DNA of 64,000 nucleotides from CADEFX01 sp046154585 (GCA_046154585.1 JBJXDX010000169.1:28588-92587); one strand, 5' to 3'; positions 43,459 to 52,773 are shown, counted from the first letter of the stretch. Program-made: numbers and translations. Notes: generated by a model not told the origin, from the letters alone.

Positions 43459-44476
43459 CTTTGAGCATTTTGCGGTTGATCAGGGTCTCGGCGATCTGCA
43501 CCGCATTCAGGGCCGCGCCCTTGAGCAGATTGTCCGACACGATCCACAGCGCCAGGCCGTTCTCCACCGTAGTGTCCTCGCGAATGCGCGACACGTAGGT
43601 CGCGAACTCGCCGGCCGCATCCACCGGCGTCACGTAACCGCCCGGCTCGCGCTTGTCGACCACCACAACGCCCGGCGCCTCGCGCAGGATCGAGCGCGCC
43701 TCCTCCACCGTAATCGACTTCTCGAACTCGATATTGACGGCCTCCGCATGCCCCACGAACACCGGCACGCGCACACAGGTTGCCGATACCTTGATCTTCG
43801 GATCGAGGATCTTTTTGGTCTCGGCCAGCATCTTCCACTCTTCCTTCGTGTAGCCGTCCTCCATGAACACGTCGATGTGAGGAATGCAGTTGAAGACGAT
43901 CTGCTTGGGGAACTTCTTCGGCTCGACCTCCTGCCCCGGCACGTACTTGCCCTTGGTCTGCGACCAGAGTTCGTCCATGCCATCCTTGCCCGCGCCCGAC
44001 ACGGACTGGTAGGTCGCCACGACCACGCGCTTGATCGTGGCCGCATCGTGCAGCGGCTTCAGCACCACCACCATCTGCGCCGTCGAGCAGTTCGGATTAG
44101 CGATGATATTCTTCTTGGCGTACCCGCGCGCAGCGTCGGCATTGACCTCCGGCACGATCAGCGGCACGTCCTGGTCGTAGCGCCAGCACGACGAGTTATC
44201 GATGACGATGCAGCCCTTGGCGGCGATGCGCGGGCTCCACTCCTTCGACACGGTCGACCCGGCCGACATCAGACAGAAATCGGCTTTGGAAAAATCGAAC
44301 GTCTCGAGGTCCTGGCATTTCAACGTCTGGTCGCCGTAGCTGACCTCGACGCCGATCGACCGGCGTGAAGCAAGCGCGAACACCTCGTCGGCGGGAAACA
44401 TCCGCTCGGCAAGCACGTTCAGGATTTCCCGGCCCACATTCCCCGTGGCGCCGACAACCGCGACCTTGTAGCCCAT
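43448..44476 (-). CDS. asd: aspartate-semialdehyde dehydrogenase
   Basis: A 342-residue NADP-dependent enzyme that makes aspartate semialdehyde for lysine, methionine, threonine and diaminopimelate synthesis. It has the N-terminal Rossmann motif VVGATGNVGREIL, the catalytic Cys130 in ANPNCSTAQMVVVL and an arginine/histidine active-site region with VPVFVGHAEAVNIEF. Start ATG 44476. Length is typical. It stands alone between MarR and the DUF1127 genes and feeds the same pathway as dapF. Confidence 0.95.
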   Translation of the reverse strand: MGYKVAVVGATGNVGREILNVLAERMFPADEVFALASRRSIGVEVSYGDQTLKCQDLETFDFSKADFCLMSAGSTVSKEWSPRIAAKGCIVIDNSSCWRYDQDVPLIVPEVNADAARGYAKKNIIANPNCSTAQMVVVLKPLHDAATIKRVVVATYQSVSGAGKDGMDELWSQTKGKYVPGQEVEPKKFPKQIVFNCIPHIDVFMEDGYTKEEWKMLAETKKILDPKIKVSATCVRVPVFVGHAEAVNIEFEKSITVEEARSILREAPGVVVVDKREPGGYVTPVDAAGEFATYVSRIREDTTVENGLALWIVSDNLLKGAALNAVQIAETLINRKMLKAAA

Positions 44477-44687
44477 GTCTGACCTCTCGCAGGCCTCTCA
44501 CGGACGAACGTGACGGCGCCCATCGCCGTGCGAAGCGGTTCGTCCGCAGCCGATGCATTAAGGGCGATCGGAACCCAGTTCAAGTCAAAGCTCGATTAAT
44601 AGACGCGAATCGCTTTCCGGAGCCTGAACAAAGAAAATGCGGCGGTCGGAGGAATAGGTCTCTCCGGCCGCCGCCAGGGGCTTTCCG

Positions 44688-44709
44688 TAAGGGCAAGATC
44701 CTGCCCTTA
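44688..44709. terminator. hairpin after the DUF1127 gene
   Basis: Stem TAAGGGCA / TGCCCTTA with a 6-base loop, 3 bases beyond the minus-strand DUF1127 stop codon. There is no clear T-run, so it is a modest candidate for a terminator or 3'-end stabiliser. Confidence 0.4.
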
Positions 44710-44712
44710 TCT

Positions 44713-44976
44713 TTAGAGGAATTCGCGCCCGAACCGCGCGATCCTCGGAACCTCCGACCGATCGACGCCGATGTCTCTCAGCATCCGGTCGTCGAGCTGA
44801 TAGAGTTCCTTCATCGCGCGCCTGTGCTGCCATCCCTCTTGCGCCAAGCGAAAGAGACGCACAGGGCCGGTCAGTAGTTCCATCGCAAACGACATACTCG
44901 CGTGCGGCATCGGGAGCCGCGAGGCGGCATCGAATGCCATGTTGGCATCGCTCTCAAAGTGCAGTGTCTTGGACAT
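44713..44976 (-). CDS. DUF1127 protein, first
   Basis: An 87-residue basic protein. Its C-terminal half, REMKELYQLDDRMLRDIGVDRSEV-like (here RRAMKELYQLDDRMLRDIGVDRSEVPRIARFG), is the DUF1127 domain. Members of this alphaproteobacterial family are often stress-induced, and some affect phosphate or RNA metabolism. AAGGAA precedes ATG 44976. A second DUF1127 gene lies 141 bases upstream in the same direction. Confidence 0.85.
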   Translation of the reverse strand: MSKTLHFESDANMAFDAASRLPMPHASMSFAMELLTGPVRLFRLAQEGWQHRRAMKELYQLDDRMLRDIGVDRSEVPRIARFGREFL

Positions 44977-45117
44977 AACGGTTCCTTTCAGGCGCCCTCG
45001 TGACGCCTTCCCTCGATGGATCGGTGCAGATGCGCTGCCGCTCCGGCAGCTCGGATTTGCACACTCGATTGTCAGATAAACTGGCCTGCCCAATGTGAAG
45101 GCAGGATCACGATGTCG

Positions 45118-45348
45118 CTAACCTCGGACGCCTTGAAACGTACCCGCACGCATCGCACGGATATCCTCAGTGCTCAGTCCGAGATGCGCCAGACGCTCGT
45201 TCGAGCACGAGGCGAGATAGTCGGCCACATAGTTTTTGGCCTTGAGCTCACGCGCCGCGATGACGCGCTTGAGGAAGTCCGAAATCGGACGTGCAGAGAA
45301 CTCGGTAGCGGCGTCGGCTTCCCCGCGCCGCATGGTCGCGGTAGACAT
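45118..45348 (-). CDS. DUF1127 protein, second
   Basis: A 76-residue protein whose C-terminus (KNYVADYLASCSNERLAHLGLSTEDIRAMRAG) is the DUF1127-like segment, more diverged from the consensus than its neighbour. The start at ATG 45348 has GGAG seven bases upstream. The pair may have arisen by duplication. The 289-base gap to the right is A/T-rich around 45360–45480 and could contain its promoter. Confidence 0.75.
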   Translation of the reverse strand: MSTATMRRGEADAATEFSARPISDFLKRVIAARELKAKNYVADYLASCSNERLAHLGLSTEDIRAMRAGTFQGVRG

Positions 45349-45637
45349 GATCATCTCCAATGTTTGCTCATGCTATTTTTTGTTTTCTTGCAATGCCGAT
45401 TTCCTCGGCCTTGCCAGGATGGAAATATGTTAAATAGGGGAACCATTCAAATTTATTGTTCTGATGCACATCATTAGAAAAAACAATGTCGTCATGTGCA
45501 AAAACTGTATCGCTGGGAACAGCGGCAGCAACCTTCATTGCGCGCCACCCTATGGCTGCCACGGTTGGTCCTTACGTTGACGTTATGCTCGCGGCTGTTC
45601 TATTCCAGCCTCGGCCTTGCAGTGCAGGTGGAAGAGC

Positions 45638-47461
45638 GTGACTCGATCAGGTCGCAAGCACAGACGATCCGCACGACGCATCGCCGTTACCGTGATGACG
45701 CTGGCGCTGCTGCAGAGCGCCGGTCCTTCGCCCGTCTACGCACAGGCCGCCTCCAGGGCCGAGTACGAGGCCTGCCAGTCGCGCGATGAAGCAGGTTTCC
45801 GCGCTGCCATCGAGGCCCTCACCATCCAGGCTCTGCAGAAGGGCCTCGCGGGCATGAACTACAAGCCGCTCGTGGCCGAAGCCTGGTCCCGCAACGAGGT
45901 GGACCTCATCATGGCGCGCCGCATCGACGAAGCCATCGAGGAGCTGCGTCAGGAGACCAGCTGGCTGGCGCTCATCGAATCGCTGGCGTCCAAGGACGCC
46001 GCCGAGAAGCTCGCCACATCGACGGCCGAGCGCGTCTTCCAGCGCTCCGAGAAGATGCGCACGGCAATCGAAGGCATCGCCACGTTCGTCGGCCGCGACG
46101 TCGGCAAGCGCATCGAGTTCGCCACCGTGGACGCCGCCGAGCCCACAACCCAATGCCTCCGCGCCTTTCTAGGGCCCCGCTACGGTTCGACGGTTGCCAG
46201 TGTCGTCAGCCGCGACGCCACCCAGCAGTTCGTCATCGATCCATCGAAGGCAGCGGCCCAGGTCTCGACCGGCCAAGTCCTGGTCGAAGGTAGCGAAGGC
46301 CTGACCGGCGCCGTCATCCTGCTCGTGCGCCGCCAGCTGTCCAACATGGCAGCCCGCGTTGGCCAACGCCTGATCGGCGCGGTTCTCGGCCGCATCGTTT
46401 CCGTCGTCGCCGGTGGCGTCGGCGTCGTGCTGATCGCCAAGGACGTCTGGGAGCTGCGCCACGGCGTCCTGCCGATCATCGCCACCGAGATGAAATCGCC
46501 TGCCACCCGCGAAAAGGTCCAGGATGAGCTCGCCCGCGCCATGAGCGAGCAGATGACCGAGCATGTTCGCGACATCGGCGCCAAGGCGGCTGATCGCGTC
46601 GTTGACATCTGGCTCGACTTCCGCCGCGCTCACGCGCAGGTCTTGGGCCTTGCGGAAAAGAACGAAAATTTCCGCGCGTTTCTCGACACCGTCAAACCGG
46701 CGAGCCTCAGCCGCCTCGATGAGACCGTCGCCCTGGTGCTGGCGAGCGAGAACGAGGCCGGCGTCCTGAAGCGGCTCGGCGACGGCACACTGCGCGAAGC
46801 CGTCGAAAGACTACCTGCCGCCGCCTTCGACATAGCCCGCGATACGAGATCGCTCGAGACCGCCTTTCAGTGGCAGAGCCTTGCGGGCGACTCGCTGCCG
46901 AAGGTGGTCGAGAACGAGATCCACCGGCGCAATCCGCCCTCCGAGTTTAGCAAGGCTGGCCTTGCCCGCATCCTGTCGCTGCAGGATCGCGTGGCCATCA
47001 GCCGCCTCGCCTCGCTTAAGGGGACCGTACGCACGCCCTTGCTGGAGCTCGATGACGACAACCTGCGACGCCTCTCGCGCGCACTGCCCGAGGCGGAGCT
47101 CGAATCTCTCTCAGGCTACATGACGGGCCTCGAACGTTCCGCTGGAAACCGCCTGCTGTCGGCGGTCGCACAGTCGCCCGGGAAAATGCAGATCCTGGCC
47201 AGCCCTGGCGTGCGCACCGCCATCCTGCAGAGCCTGGATCAGGCTGCGGCCGTCGGCATGATGCTGCGCTCCGACGCCATCTTCGAGCCCGGCGATTTCG
47301 CCACCGACCTGTCGCTCGTGCGCAGCGGCAAGGTCAGTCCCTGGCTTCTCTGGTCGCGCTATCCTGGCGCGCTCAGCGTCATGGGCTTTCTTGGCCTCTT
47401 CATCCTGCTCCTGATGATGCGCCTCCTGTTCGGCCGCCGCCGCATACATGCGACACGTTAG
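45638..47461 (+). CDS. large exported/membrane protein of unknown function
   Basis: A 607-residue protein. The signal peptide (VTVMTLALLQSAGPSPVYAQA) starts from GTG 45638 with GGAAG upstream; a TTG 21 bases earlier lacks an RBS. A long helical periplasmic region follows. A glycine/valine-rich hydrophobic segment near residue 265 (GAVLGRIVSVVAGGVGVVLIA) could span or insert into the membrane. The C-terminus ends with a clear helix, SVMGFLGLFILLLMMRLLF, followed by RRR. A repeat-like LARILSLQDRVAISRLASL region lies near residue 450. No family recognised. A YbjQ gene follows 33 bases later. Confidence 0.72.
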   Translation: MTRSGRKHRRSARRIAVTVMTLALLQSAGPSPVYAQAASRAEYEACQSRDEAGFRAAIEALTIQALQKGLAGMNYKPLVAEAWSRNEVDLIMARRIDEAIEELRQETSWLALIESLASKDAAEKLATSTAERVFQRSEKMRTAIEGIATFVGRDVGKRIEFATVDAAEPTTQCLRAFLGPRYGSTVASVVSRDATQQFVIDPSKAAAQVSTGQVLVEGSEGLTGAVILLVRRQLSNMAARVGQRLIGAVLGRIVSVVAGGVGVVLIAKDVWELRHGVLPIIATEMKSPATREKVQDELARAMSEQMTEHVRDIGAKAADRVVDIWLDFRRAHAQVLGLAEKNENFRAFLDTVKPASLSRLDETVALVLASENEAGVLKRLGDGTLREAVERLPAAAFDIARDTRSLETAFQWQSLAGDSLPKVVENEIHRRNPPSEFSKAGLARILSLQDRVAISRLASLKGTVRTPLLELDDDNLRRLSRALPEAELESLSGYMTGLERSAGNRLLSAVAQSPGKMQILASPGVRTAILQSLDQAAAVGMMLRSDAIFEPGDFATDLSLVRSGKVSPWLLWSRYPGALSVMGFLGLFILLLMMRLLFGRRRIHATR

Positions 47462-47494
47462 CGGCGGCTACCGCCACCATCGTCAGGGACCAGC

Positions 47495-47818
47495 ATGCGC
47501 CTCCTCACCACGGAAATCGTCGATGACGCCAAAATCATACGCGGCGACGTCGTCTACGCCTGCGCCATCAGCGGCGCCAACATCGTCCGCGACATGCGTG
47601 AGGCCATTACAAACACGATCGGCGGACGCATGACCCGCTACGAGCGATTGCTGGACAAGACGATGGCCGCTGCTTTTGATAACTTGCGCGAGCGGGCCAG
47701 GGAGCAGAACTACGATGGCGTGCTGGGCATCCGCGTCTCGCATCCCATGATCACCAGCGGCGCCATCGAGGTGGTGGTCACTGGCACAGGCTTTCGCTAC
47801 GCCAGTCCGCGTCCGTAG
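47495..47818 (+). CDS. YbjQ/UPF0145-family protein
   Basis: A 107-residue member of the YbjQ family (putative heavy-metal-binding domain). The pattern RGDVVYACAISGANIVRDMREAITNTIGGRMTRYERLLDKTMAAAFDNLRERAREQNYDGVLGIRVSHPM is characteristic and predicts a pentameric or decameric beta-barrel assembly. ATG 47495. It probably shares a transcript with the preceding 607-residue exported protein gene. Function unknown in the family. Confidence 0.82.
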   Translation: MRLLTTEIVDDAKIIRGDVVYACAISGANIVRDMREAITNTIGGRMTRYERLLDKTMAAAFDNLRERAREQNYDGVLGIRVSHPMITSGAIEVVVTGTGFRYASPRP

Positions 47819-47956
47819 TAACTCCAGTTGCCAACAAGCAATAGGACCGCGCGTGCCACACAGCGGCCTGAACTGCTATACGTCCCTCGGGACATGCGAA
47901 TCGATCTGCCGATTCGCAACGGATTTCGGACTAACGGCCACTCGGGGGATCTCTTC

Positions 47957-48133
47957 ATGGCGCTCAAGGCACCCGGCATTCTGACATTCATGCTGTCGGT
48001 CATTTTGGCCGTCGCCGTGTTGATCGTGAAATTCTTCGGCGCCTCGATTCCCTTCGTCAACGGCAACGAGTTCTGGTTCCTTCTGATCGCCCATATCATT
48101 CTGGTGCTCGGCTGCATCATGCGCGGTCTCTGA
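47957..48133 (+). CDS. small two-helix membrane protein
   Basis: A 58-residue protein with two hydrophobic helices (ILTFMLSVILAVAVLIVKFFGA and FWFLLIAHIILVLGCIMRGL). Start taken at ATG 47957 with a GGGGGA stretch upstream; an in-frame ATG at 47894 would add a hydrophilic leader. Small proteins of this shape are common in rhizobia and unassigned. Confidence 0.55.
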   Translation: MALKAPGILTFMLSVILAVAVLIVKFFGASIPFVNGNEFWFLLIAHIILVLGCIMRGL

Positions 48134-48244
48134 CCGCCGCACCATTCGTGCGCGAGCAATTTGTGCACTGCACGCGATGGGTTGTTCTGTCGCGCGGCCA
48201 ATGGCGCTCTGGCCGGCAGGCGACGATTTCGGTGTTATCGGCGC

Positions 48245-48424
48245 ATGGAGAATCGCCGGCACATCAGCAGCTTTCGCTTTCGGGCGCGCCAGCAGCGGCG
48301 CGACATCTTCGTCGCGTCGGCTTTGACGTTCGCGGCATTGGCGCTGCTCGGCTTGACATTCGTCGGCGACCGCTCGCCCCGGCCCCAGCCGGTCGCCTCG
48401 ACGGAGACAGTCGGCCACAAATAA
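48245..48424 (+). CDS. possible small membrane protein
   Basis: A 59-residue frame with a basic N-terminus (RRHISSFRFRARQQRRD), one hydrophobic helix (IFVASALTFAALALLGLTFVG) and a short polar tail. No good RBS is visible before ATG 48245, so the call is tentative. It lies between the two-helix protein and the convergent SDR gene. Confidence 0.4.
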   Translation: MENRRHISSFRFRARQQRRDIFVASALTFAALALLGLTFVGDRSPRPQPVASTETVGHK

Positions 48425-48458
48425 GCACCGCGTATTTGAGTCTGGAGCGCTTCCAGGA

Positions 48459-49238
48459 TCAGTGCGCCGTCCAGCCGCCGTCGATGGAGTAGTTGGCGCC
48501 GGTAATCGATTTGGCGTCCTCGCTCGCCAGGAACACGGCCAGGGCCCCGATCTCTTCCACCCCGATGAAGCGACGCGTCGGCTGGCCGGCCAATAGCTGC
48601 TGCTTGGCCTCTTCCACCGTCACGCCCTTGGTCCGCGCCAGATCGGGCAGCTGCTTCTCCGCCAGCGGCGTCCAGACGAATCCTGGCGATATGGCATTGG
48701 ACGTGACGCCCGTCTCCGCAAGTTCCAGCGCCACCACCTTGGTGAAGCCGGCAAGCCCGTGCTTGGCCGCCACGTAGGCCGTTTTGAACGGCGACGCGAC
48801 CAGGGAGTGCGCCGAGCAGACGTTGATGATGCGCCCCCACTCGCGCCGTTTCATACCGGGCACCACCGCCCGCACCGTGTGGAACGCCGCGGACAGGTTG
48901 ATGGCCAGGATCGCGTCCCATTTCTCGATCGGGAACTCCTCGACCGGCGCGACATGCTGGATGCCGGCATTGTTGACGAGAATATCCACCGCCCCGAAAT
49001 CGCGCTCCGTGCGCTCGATCATGGCCGCGATCTGATTGTGCCGCAGCATGTCGGCCGGGTCGAACGCCACCCGCGTACCCGCCGCCGACACCTGACGGAT
49101 CGCGACCGCATTGTCCGCCTCGCTGCCCAAGCCGTTGACGACAACATTGGCGCCCACCTGGGCGAGCGCCGTGGCAATGGCAAGGCCGATGCCGGATGTC
49201 GAGCCCGTCACGATTGCCGTGCGTCCGGAGAGTTGCAT
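48459..49238 (-). CDS. short-chain dehydrogenase, 3-hydroxybutyrate dehydrogenase-like
   Basis: A 259-residue SDR. It has the cofactor motif TGSTSGIGLAIA, the NNAGIQHVAP strand, the catalytic set S in VCSAHSLVASPFKTAYVAAKHG (Ser–Tyr–Lys) and EISPGFVWTP-like NAISPGFVWTP. IQHVAPVEEFPIEKWD and ALELAETGVTSNAISPGFVWTPL closely match bacterial D-3-hydroxybutyrate dehydrogenase (BdhA), which oxidises hydroxybutyrate to acetoacetate. Start ATG 49238. Just downstream of the GT39 gene on the same strand. Confidence 0.87.
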   Translation of the reverse strand: MQLSGRTAIVTGSTSGIGLAIATALAQVGANVVVNGLGSEADNAVAIRQVSAAGTRVAFDPADMLRHNQIAAMIERTERDFGAVDILVNNAGIQHVAPVEEFPIEKWDAILAINLSAAFHTVRAVVPGMKRREWGRIINVCSAHSLVASPFKTAYVAAKHGLAGFTKVVALELAETGVTSNAISPGFVWTPLAEKQLPDLARTKGVTVEEAKQQLLAGQPTRRFIGVEEIGALAVFLASEDAKSITGANYSIDGGWTAH

Positions 49239-49260
49239 CGTCGGTGTCCTTTCGTTGCCC

Positions 49261-50757
49261 TTACTTCGGCTTGAAGCCTGTGAGTGCATACAGCCGTACT
49301 TTGCGGACCTCTATCAGGCCTGCGGGTATGGCCCGCTCGCCCAGCGGCTCGACCTTGTCGAATCGCTCCGTCACCGGGGACGCATCGCGCCGGACGCTGA
49401 TCAGCAGCACCGGCTCAGCCGCCCCGGCCTTGAAGGGGCGCGTCAGTTCGAAATGATCGTGCGGGCGTCCACCCTCCCACCAGGCGAGCACCGGCGTCTG
49501 ATCGTTGCGCATGTAGTACAAGAGCTCCGCCGTCATCGAACGATCGTCCGTGATGACGGTTCCGAACGGGCGTCCCTGCCGGCGCGCCGTGTCGAGCGTC
49601 TCATGCGCCTCGCCCGCCAGCGCCTTCCACCCGAGCGTGCGGGCGAACGGATCGGCACCGAACGGCAGCTTGAACTGGCCCGCCTGCCACGCTGCCAGTC
49701 CGATGATCGCGACCAGCGCCGTATGCACGGCAAACGACCCTTTGAGCCATCCGCGCCGCTCCGCGCGCAGCATCACCGCAATCACCAGCACCGTTCCCGC
49801 CACGTACGCCGTGGCCGCCCAGTTGGCGTGCGCACGCGACACGAACGCCTGCACCGTCACCGCCACCAACACCGGCAGCGTGAACGCGAGCAGCAGCCGG
49901 TCCGGCTCCGGCAGGCGCTCCCGCCATGCCGTCCACGAGGTCGACAGCAAGGCCGCAAACAGCACCGGGCCGAACACGCCGAACTGCGCACCCAGGAACT
50001 CGAAGCCCTTGCCGATGTTGAACAGCGCCCCGCCCCATTTTGCGTTGTCGGCCGTGTGCGAGAACGTCGCGAAGCTGTTTGACAGGTTCCACAGCAGATT
50101 GGGGGCGATCAGCGCAGCCCCAAGGCCCAGCGCCGCATACAGCCGCACATCGCGGAGAAGCGCCCGCGCCCCTGGCGTCACGATAAAGTAGACCAGCATG
50201 GAGAGTGCAAAGAACGCCATCGCATACTTGGCGTTGAGGCCGAGGCCGATCCCGACGCCCAGCAGCGCCACCGGCCACCACGCCCGCGCCTCGCTGAGGC
50301 CGACGAACCCGAGCAGCGCCAGCGCCCAAAAGAACAACAGCGGCACGTCGGTCGAGATGATACCCGCGGACACTGAAACGCCGGGCAGCGTGGCGAAGGC
50401 CAGCGCCGACCACACGCCCGTGCTTTGCCCGTAGAGCCGCCGCCCGATGCCATAAATCACGAGTGCCGTGGCGGTATGAAACAATGGCGCCGGCAGCCGG
50501 ATGCAGAACTCGCTCGTGCCGCACACCGTGGTCGCCGCGCCGATGATCCAGGCGATCAGCGGCGGCTTGGAGTAGTACCCGAACGCCGGCTCGAGGCTCC
50601 AGTGCCAGTACTGCGCCTCGTCGAAGAACAGGTCCGTCGCGTTGTAGCGGAGCGCCACCAATCGCACGGCCAATAGCAGGGCGAGGCCGCCCCACAGCGC
50701 GACGGGTACGCCGGCGCGCGCGGCCCGCCTGCCGTCATCCACCACGGCCGTGCTCAT
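49261..50757 (-). CDS. GT39-family membrane glycosyltransferase (ArnT-like)
   Basis: A 498-residue integral membrane protein with about ten to twelve helices. The first periplasmic loop contains RYNATDLFFDEAQYWHWSLEPAFGYYSKPPLIAWII, the conserved acidic-pair region of the GT39/ArnT family that uses polyprenyl-phosphate sugars. Start ATG 50757. It diverges from a GT2 glycosyltransferase and a LAB_N gene with a 304-base gap, a grouping typical of lipid-A or polyprenyl-linked sugar transfer. Donor sugar unknown. Confidence 0.82.
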   Translation of the reverse strand: MSTAVVDDGRRAARAGVPVALWGGLALLLAVRLVALRYNATDLFFDEAQYWHWSLEPAFGYYSKPPLIAWIIGAATTVCGTSEFCIRLPAPLFHTATALVIYGIGRRLYGQSTGVWSALAFATLPGVSVSAGIISTDVPLLFFWALALLGFVGLSEARAWWPVALLGVGIGLGLNAKYAMAFFALSMLVYFIVTPGARALLRDVRLYAALGLGAALIAPNLLWNLSNSFATFSHTADNAKWGGALFNIGKGFEFLGAQFGVFGPVLFAALLSTSWTAWRERLPEPDRLLLAFTLPVLVAVTVQAFVSRAHANWAATAYVAGTVLVIAVMLRAERRGWLKGSFAVHTALVAIIGLAAWQAGQFKLPFGADPFARTLGWKALAGEAHETLDTARRQGRPFGTVITDDRSMTAELLYYMRNDQTPVLAWWEGGRPHDHFELTRPFKAGAAEPVLLISVRRDASPVTERFDKVEPLGERAIPAGLIEVRKVRLYALTGFKPK

Positions 50758-51061
50758 GTGCCGCTGCCTGCATCTCGCATATCGTTGCTATCGCTATGCT
50801 CCTGATGAGCCCCGTCGTGAGCTGTGGTAGACGGGGTCAACCATCAGCACGATAGACAAAATCCCCGGGCGTTCGAGCGATTCCGTGAAAATCGGGAGCA
50901 CCCCTATTCCGGCCTATTTACTAGGTTGAGTGTGCGGGAGAAAGCTTGATATGAGTGGTGCGACGGGTGGCCAATGGATGAGCTGGGCGCGGCGCGGCCA
51001 TCTTGCGGTATGCTGGGGCATGGTGGAGCCGCGGCTACCGTTCCGTGAGGAGCTGATCGAT
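50758..51061. other. gap between GT39 and GT2 glycosyltransferase genes
   Basis: A 304-base divergent gap. It contains an A/T-richer stretch near 50905–50940 (TATTTACTAGG) that could hold a promoter, and an in-frame extension upstream of the GT2 start (ATG 51020 is an alternative). I find no other gene or strong palindrome in it. Confidence 0.5.
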
Positions 51062-51868
51062 ATGCGGGTGTCCGTCGTGATCCCGGCGCTCAACGAGGCC
51101 GGCAACATCGGCCGGCTCGTCGAGGAGACCTACGCGGCCGTGCCCGCTGACATTCTCGCCGAAGTGATCGTCGTGGACGACTGCAGTACGGACGGCACGG
51201 CGGCGGAGGTCAAAACCCTGCTGGCGCGAGAGACGCTCCCCGGCCTGCGTTACCTTCGGCACGGCGAGCGCAGCGGCCAGAGCGCCGCCGTCCGCACCGG
51301 CGTGTTCGCAGCCACGAGCCCCGTCATCGCCACCATGGATGGCGACGGCCAGAACAACCCGCGCGACCTGCCGCGACTGATCGACCGGCTCTCCCCGCCG
51401 GGCGGCAGCGGCCCGGCGCTCGTCGGCGGCATTCGCACGGACCGACAGGCCGACGGCTCCAAGCGCTTCGCCTCGCGCGCCGCCAACTGGATCCGCGATC
51501 GCGTCCTGCGGGACGACTGCCCGGACACCGGCTGCGGCATCAAGGTGTTCTGGCGCGAGGCGTTCCTGCGCCTGCCGTATTTCAGCGGCATGCACCGCTA
51601 CCTGCCGGCCCTCTTCCTGACTTATGGGCACGGAACCGCCTACGTGCCGGTCAGCGACCGGCCGCGCGTGGCCGGCATATCCAAATACAGCAACCTCGGT
51701 CGCGCCCTGATCGGCGTCTATGACCTCATCGGCGTGAGTTGGCTCAGAAAACGCACCCGCGTGCCGATGATCGCCGAAGACCTGCCCGAGGGCCGCCAGG
51801 TGTCGGACCTCGCCAGTCGCCTGGGTCGTCGCGGCGATGCGGGGCGGCGCGCCGGCGATCGCACGTGA
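51062..51868 (+). CDS. GT2-family glycosyltransferase (dolichol-phosphate mannose synthase-like)
   Basis: A 268-residue GT-A glycosyltransferase. It starts MRVSVVIPALNEAGNIGRLVEE with the nucleotide-binding VVDDCSTDGTAA and the DGDGQNNP metal-binding motif. The sequence matches DPM1/ArnC-like enzymes that load a sugar on polyprenyl phosphate. No C-terminal transmembrane pair is evident, so it is a soluble or peripheral form. ATG 51062 follows GAGGAG. It is followed by the LAB_N gene 81 bases later. Confidence 0.86.
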   Translation: MRVSVVIPALNEAGNIGRLVEETYAAVPADILAEVIVVDDCSTDGTAAEVKTLLARETLPGLRYLRHGERSGQSAAVRTGVFAATSPVIATMDGDGQNNPRDLPRLIDRLSPPGGSGPALVGGIRTDRQADGSKRFASRAANWIRDRVLRDDCPDTGCGIKVFWREAFLRLPYFSGMHRYLPALFLTYGHGTAYVPVSDRPRVAGISKYSNLGRALIGVYDLIGVSWLRKRTRVPMIAEDLPEGRQVSDLASRLGRRGDAGRRAGDRT

Positions 51869-51949
51869 CGCCGATCGCGTGATCATGATGCAATTGGAGC
51901 AACCGCCAGACCGGCGCCATGCCGGAACGGCCGCAGCACGGAACGCCTG

Positions 51950-52306
51950 ATGGACTTGTCCAAACTTGCCACATGGTGGGCCAACACACCTACGACCGAA
52001 CTCGTCTGGCTGGCTATAGGCCTGTCGGCGCAGGTCATGTTTTCGATGCGCTTCATCCTGCAATGGGTGGCGAGCGAGCGCGCACGCCGCTCCATCGTGC
52101 CGGAGGCCTTCTGGTACTTCAGCTTCGCCGGGGGCCTGATGCTGCTCGCATACGCGCTCTACCGCATGGACCCCGTATTCATCCTGGGCCAGGGCGGCGG
52201 CCTGCTGATCTATGCACGCAATATCCATTTCATCTGGAAGGGCAAGTCCGAGGACCAAAGCCTAGCCACCGCGCAGGCCCCGCCGCCTGCCACGCGCCGG
52301 AACTGA
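51950..52306 (+). CDS. lipid-A-disaccharide synthase N-terminal-domain protein (LAB_N)
   Basis: A 118-residue protein of the LAB_N family with three helices (TELVWLAIGLSAQVMFSMRFILQWVASER, FWYFSFAGGLMLLAYALYRMDP, IYARNIHFIW). These short membrane proteins resemble the small helpers found with GT2/GT39 genes in lipid A sugar modification and SMR-like flippases. The motif FxMRFxxQWxxSE is intact. ATG 51950. It completes the glycosyltransferase group. Confidence 0.85.
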   Translation: MDLSKLATWWANTPTTELVWLAIGLSAQVMFSMRFILQWVASERARRSIVPEAFWYFSFAGGLMLLAYALYRMDPVFILGQGGGLLIYARNIHFIWKGKSEDQSLATAQAPPPATRRN

Positions 52307-52517
52307 GCCGCGCCCCGCGCTGGCGGCGGCCGCCAGTCGGCTCGGAAAACGCCCTCGAGATCTTCTGGCGAGAACAGCACCGCAATCATGCGGTTTCGGC
52401 GGGCGCAGAGCGGCAAAATCGCAAGCACCAACAAGGCAGTTCACAGGCCGCCAAAAGCTGCTATAAGAGCGCCGCAGAGGCTCGCCGCCACGCTCATGAT
52501 GGCGGCCACGATGGTGA

Positions 52518-52594
<77 letters not shown>

Positions 52595-52651
52595 GATTTC
52601 CTCAATAAAATCAGATACCATAGAGCCAACCGGTCGATTTCACAGGGAGCC

Positions 52652-52681
52652 TGGGTACCAGTTGGGTACCGGCGGTGTACC
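52652..52681. repeat. three 8-bp repeats phased at 11 bp next to the tRNA
   Basis: TGGGTACC at 52652, TGGGTACC at 52663 and the variant GGTGTACC at 52674 begin at exactly 11-base intervals, one helical turn. They lie 58 bases beyond the tRNA. Phased short repeats beside a tRNA att site are typical of integrase or excisionase arm-binding sites; no recombinase gene is visible in the window. A tandem CGATAGCT pair (52711–52726) follows. Confidence 0.6.
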
Positions 52682-52773
52682 TTGTTGACTGATTCAGTCG
52701 CCGGCAACGCCGATAGCTCGATAGCTCGTCTAGCTGGCACGCCGGCCAAGCCATCTACGCGGTACTCCTTCTC

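Noticed and set aside
45368..45562. A 64-residue frame on the minus strand between DUF1127 and the 607-residue protein
   Set aside because: No good RBS, no family pattern; lies in an A/T-rich probable promoter region.
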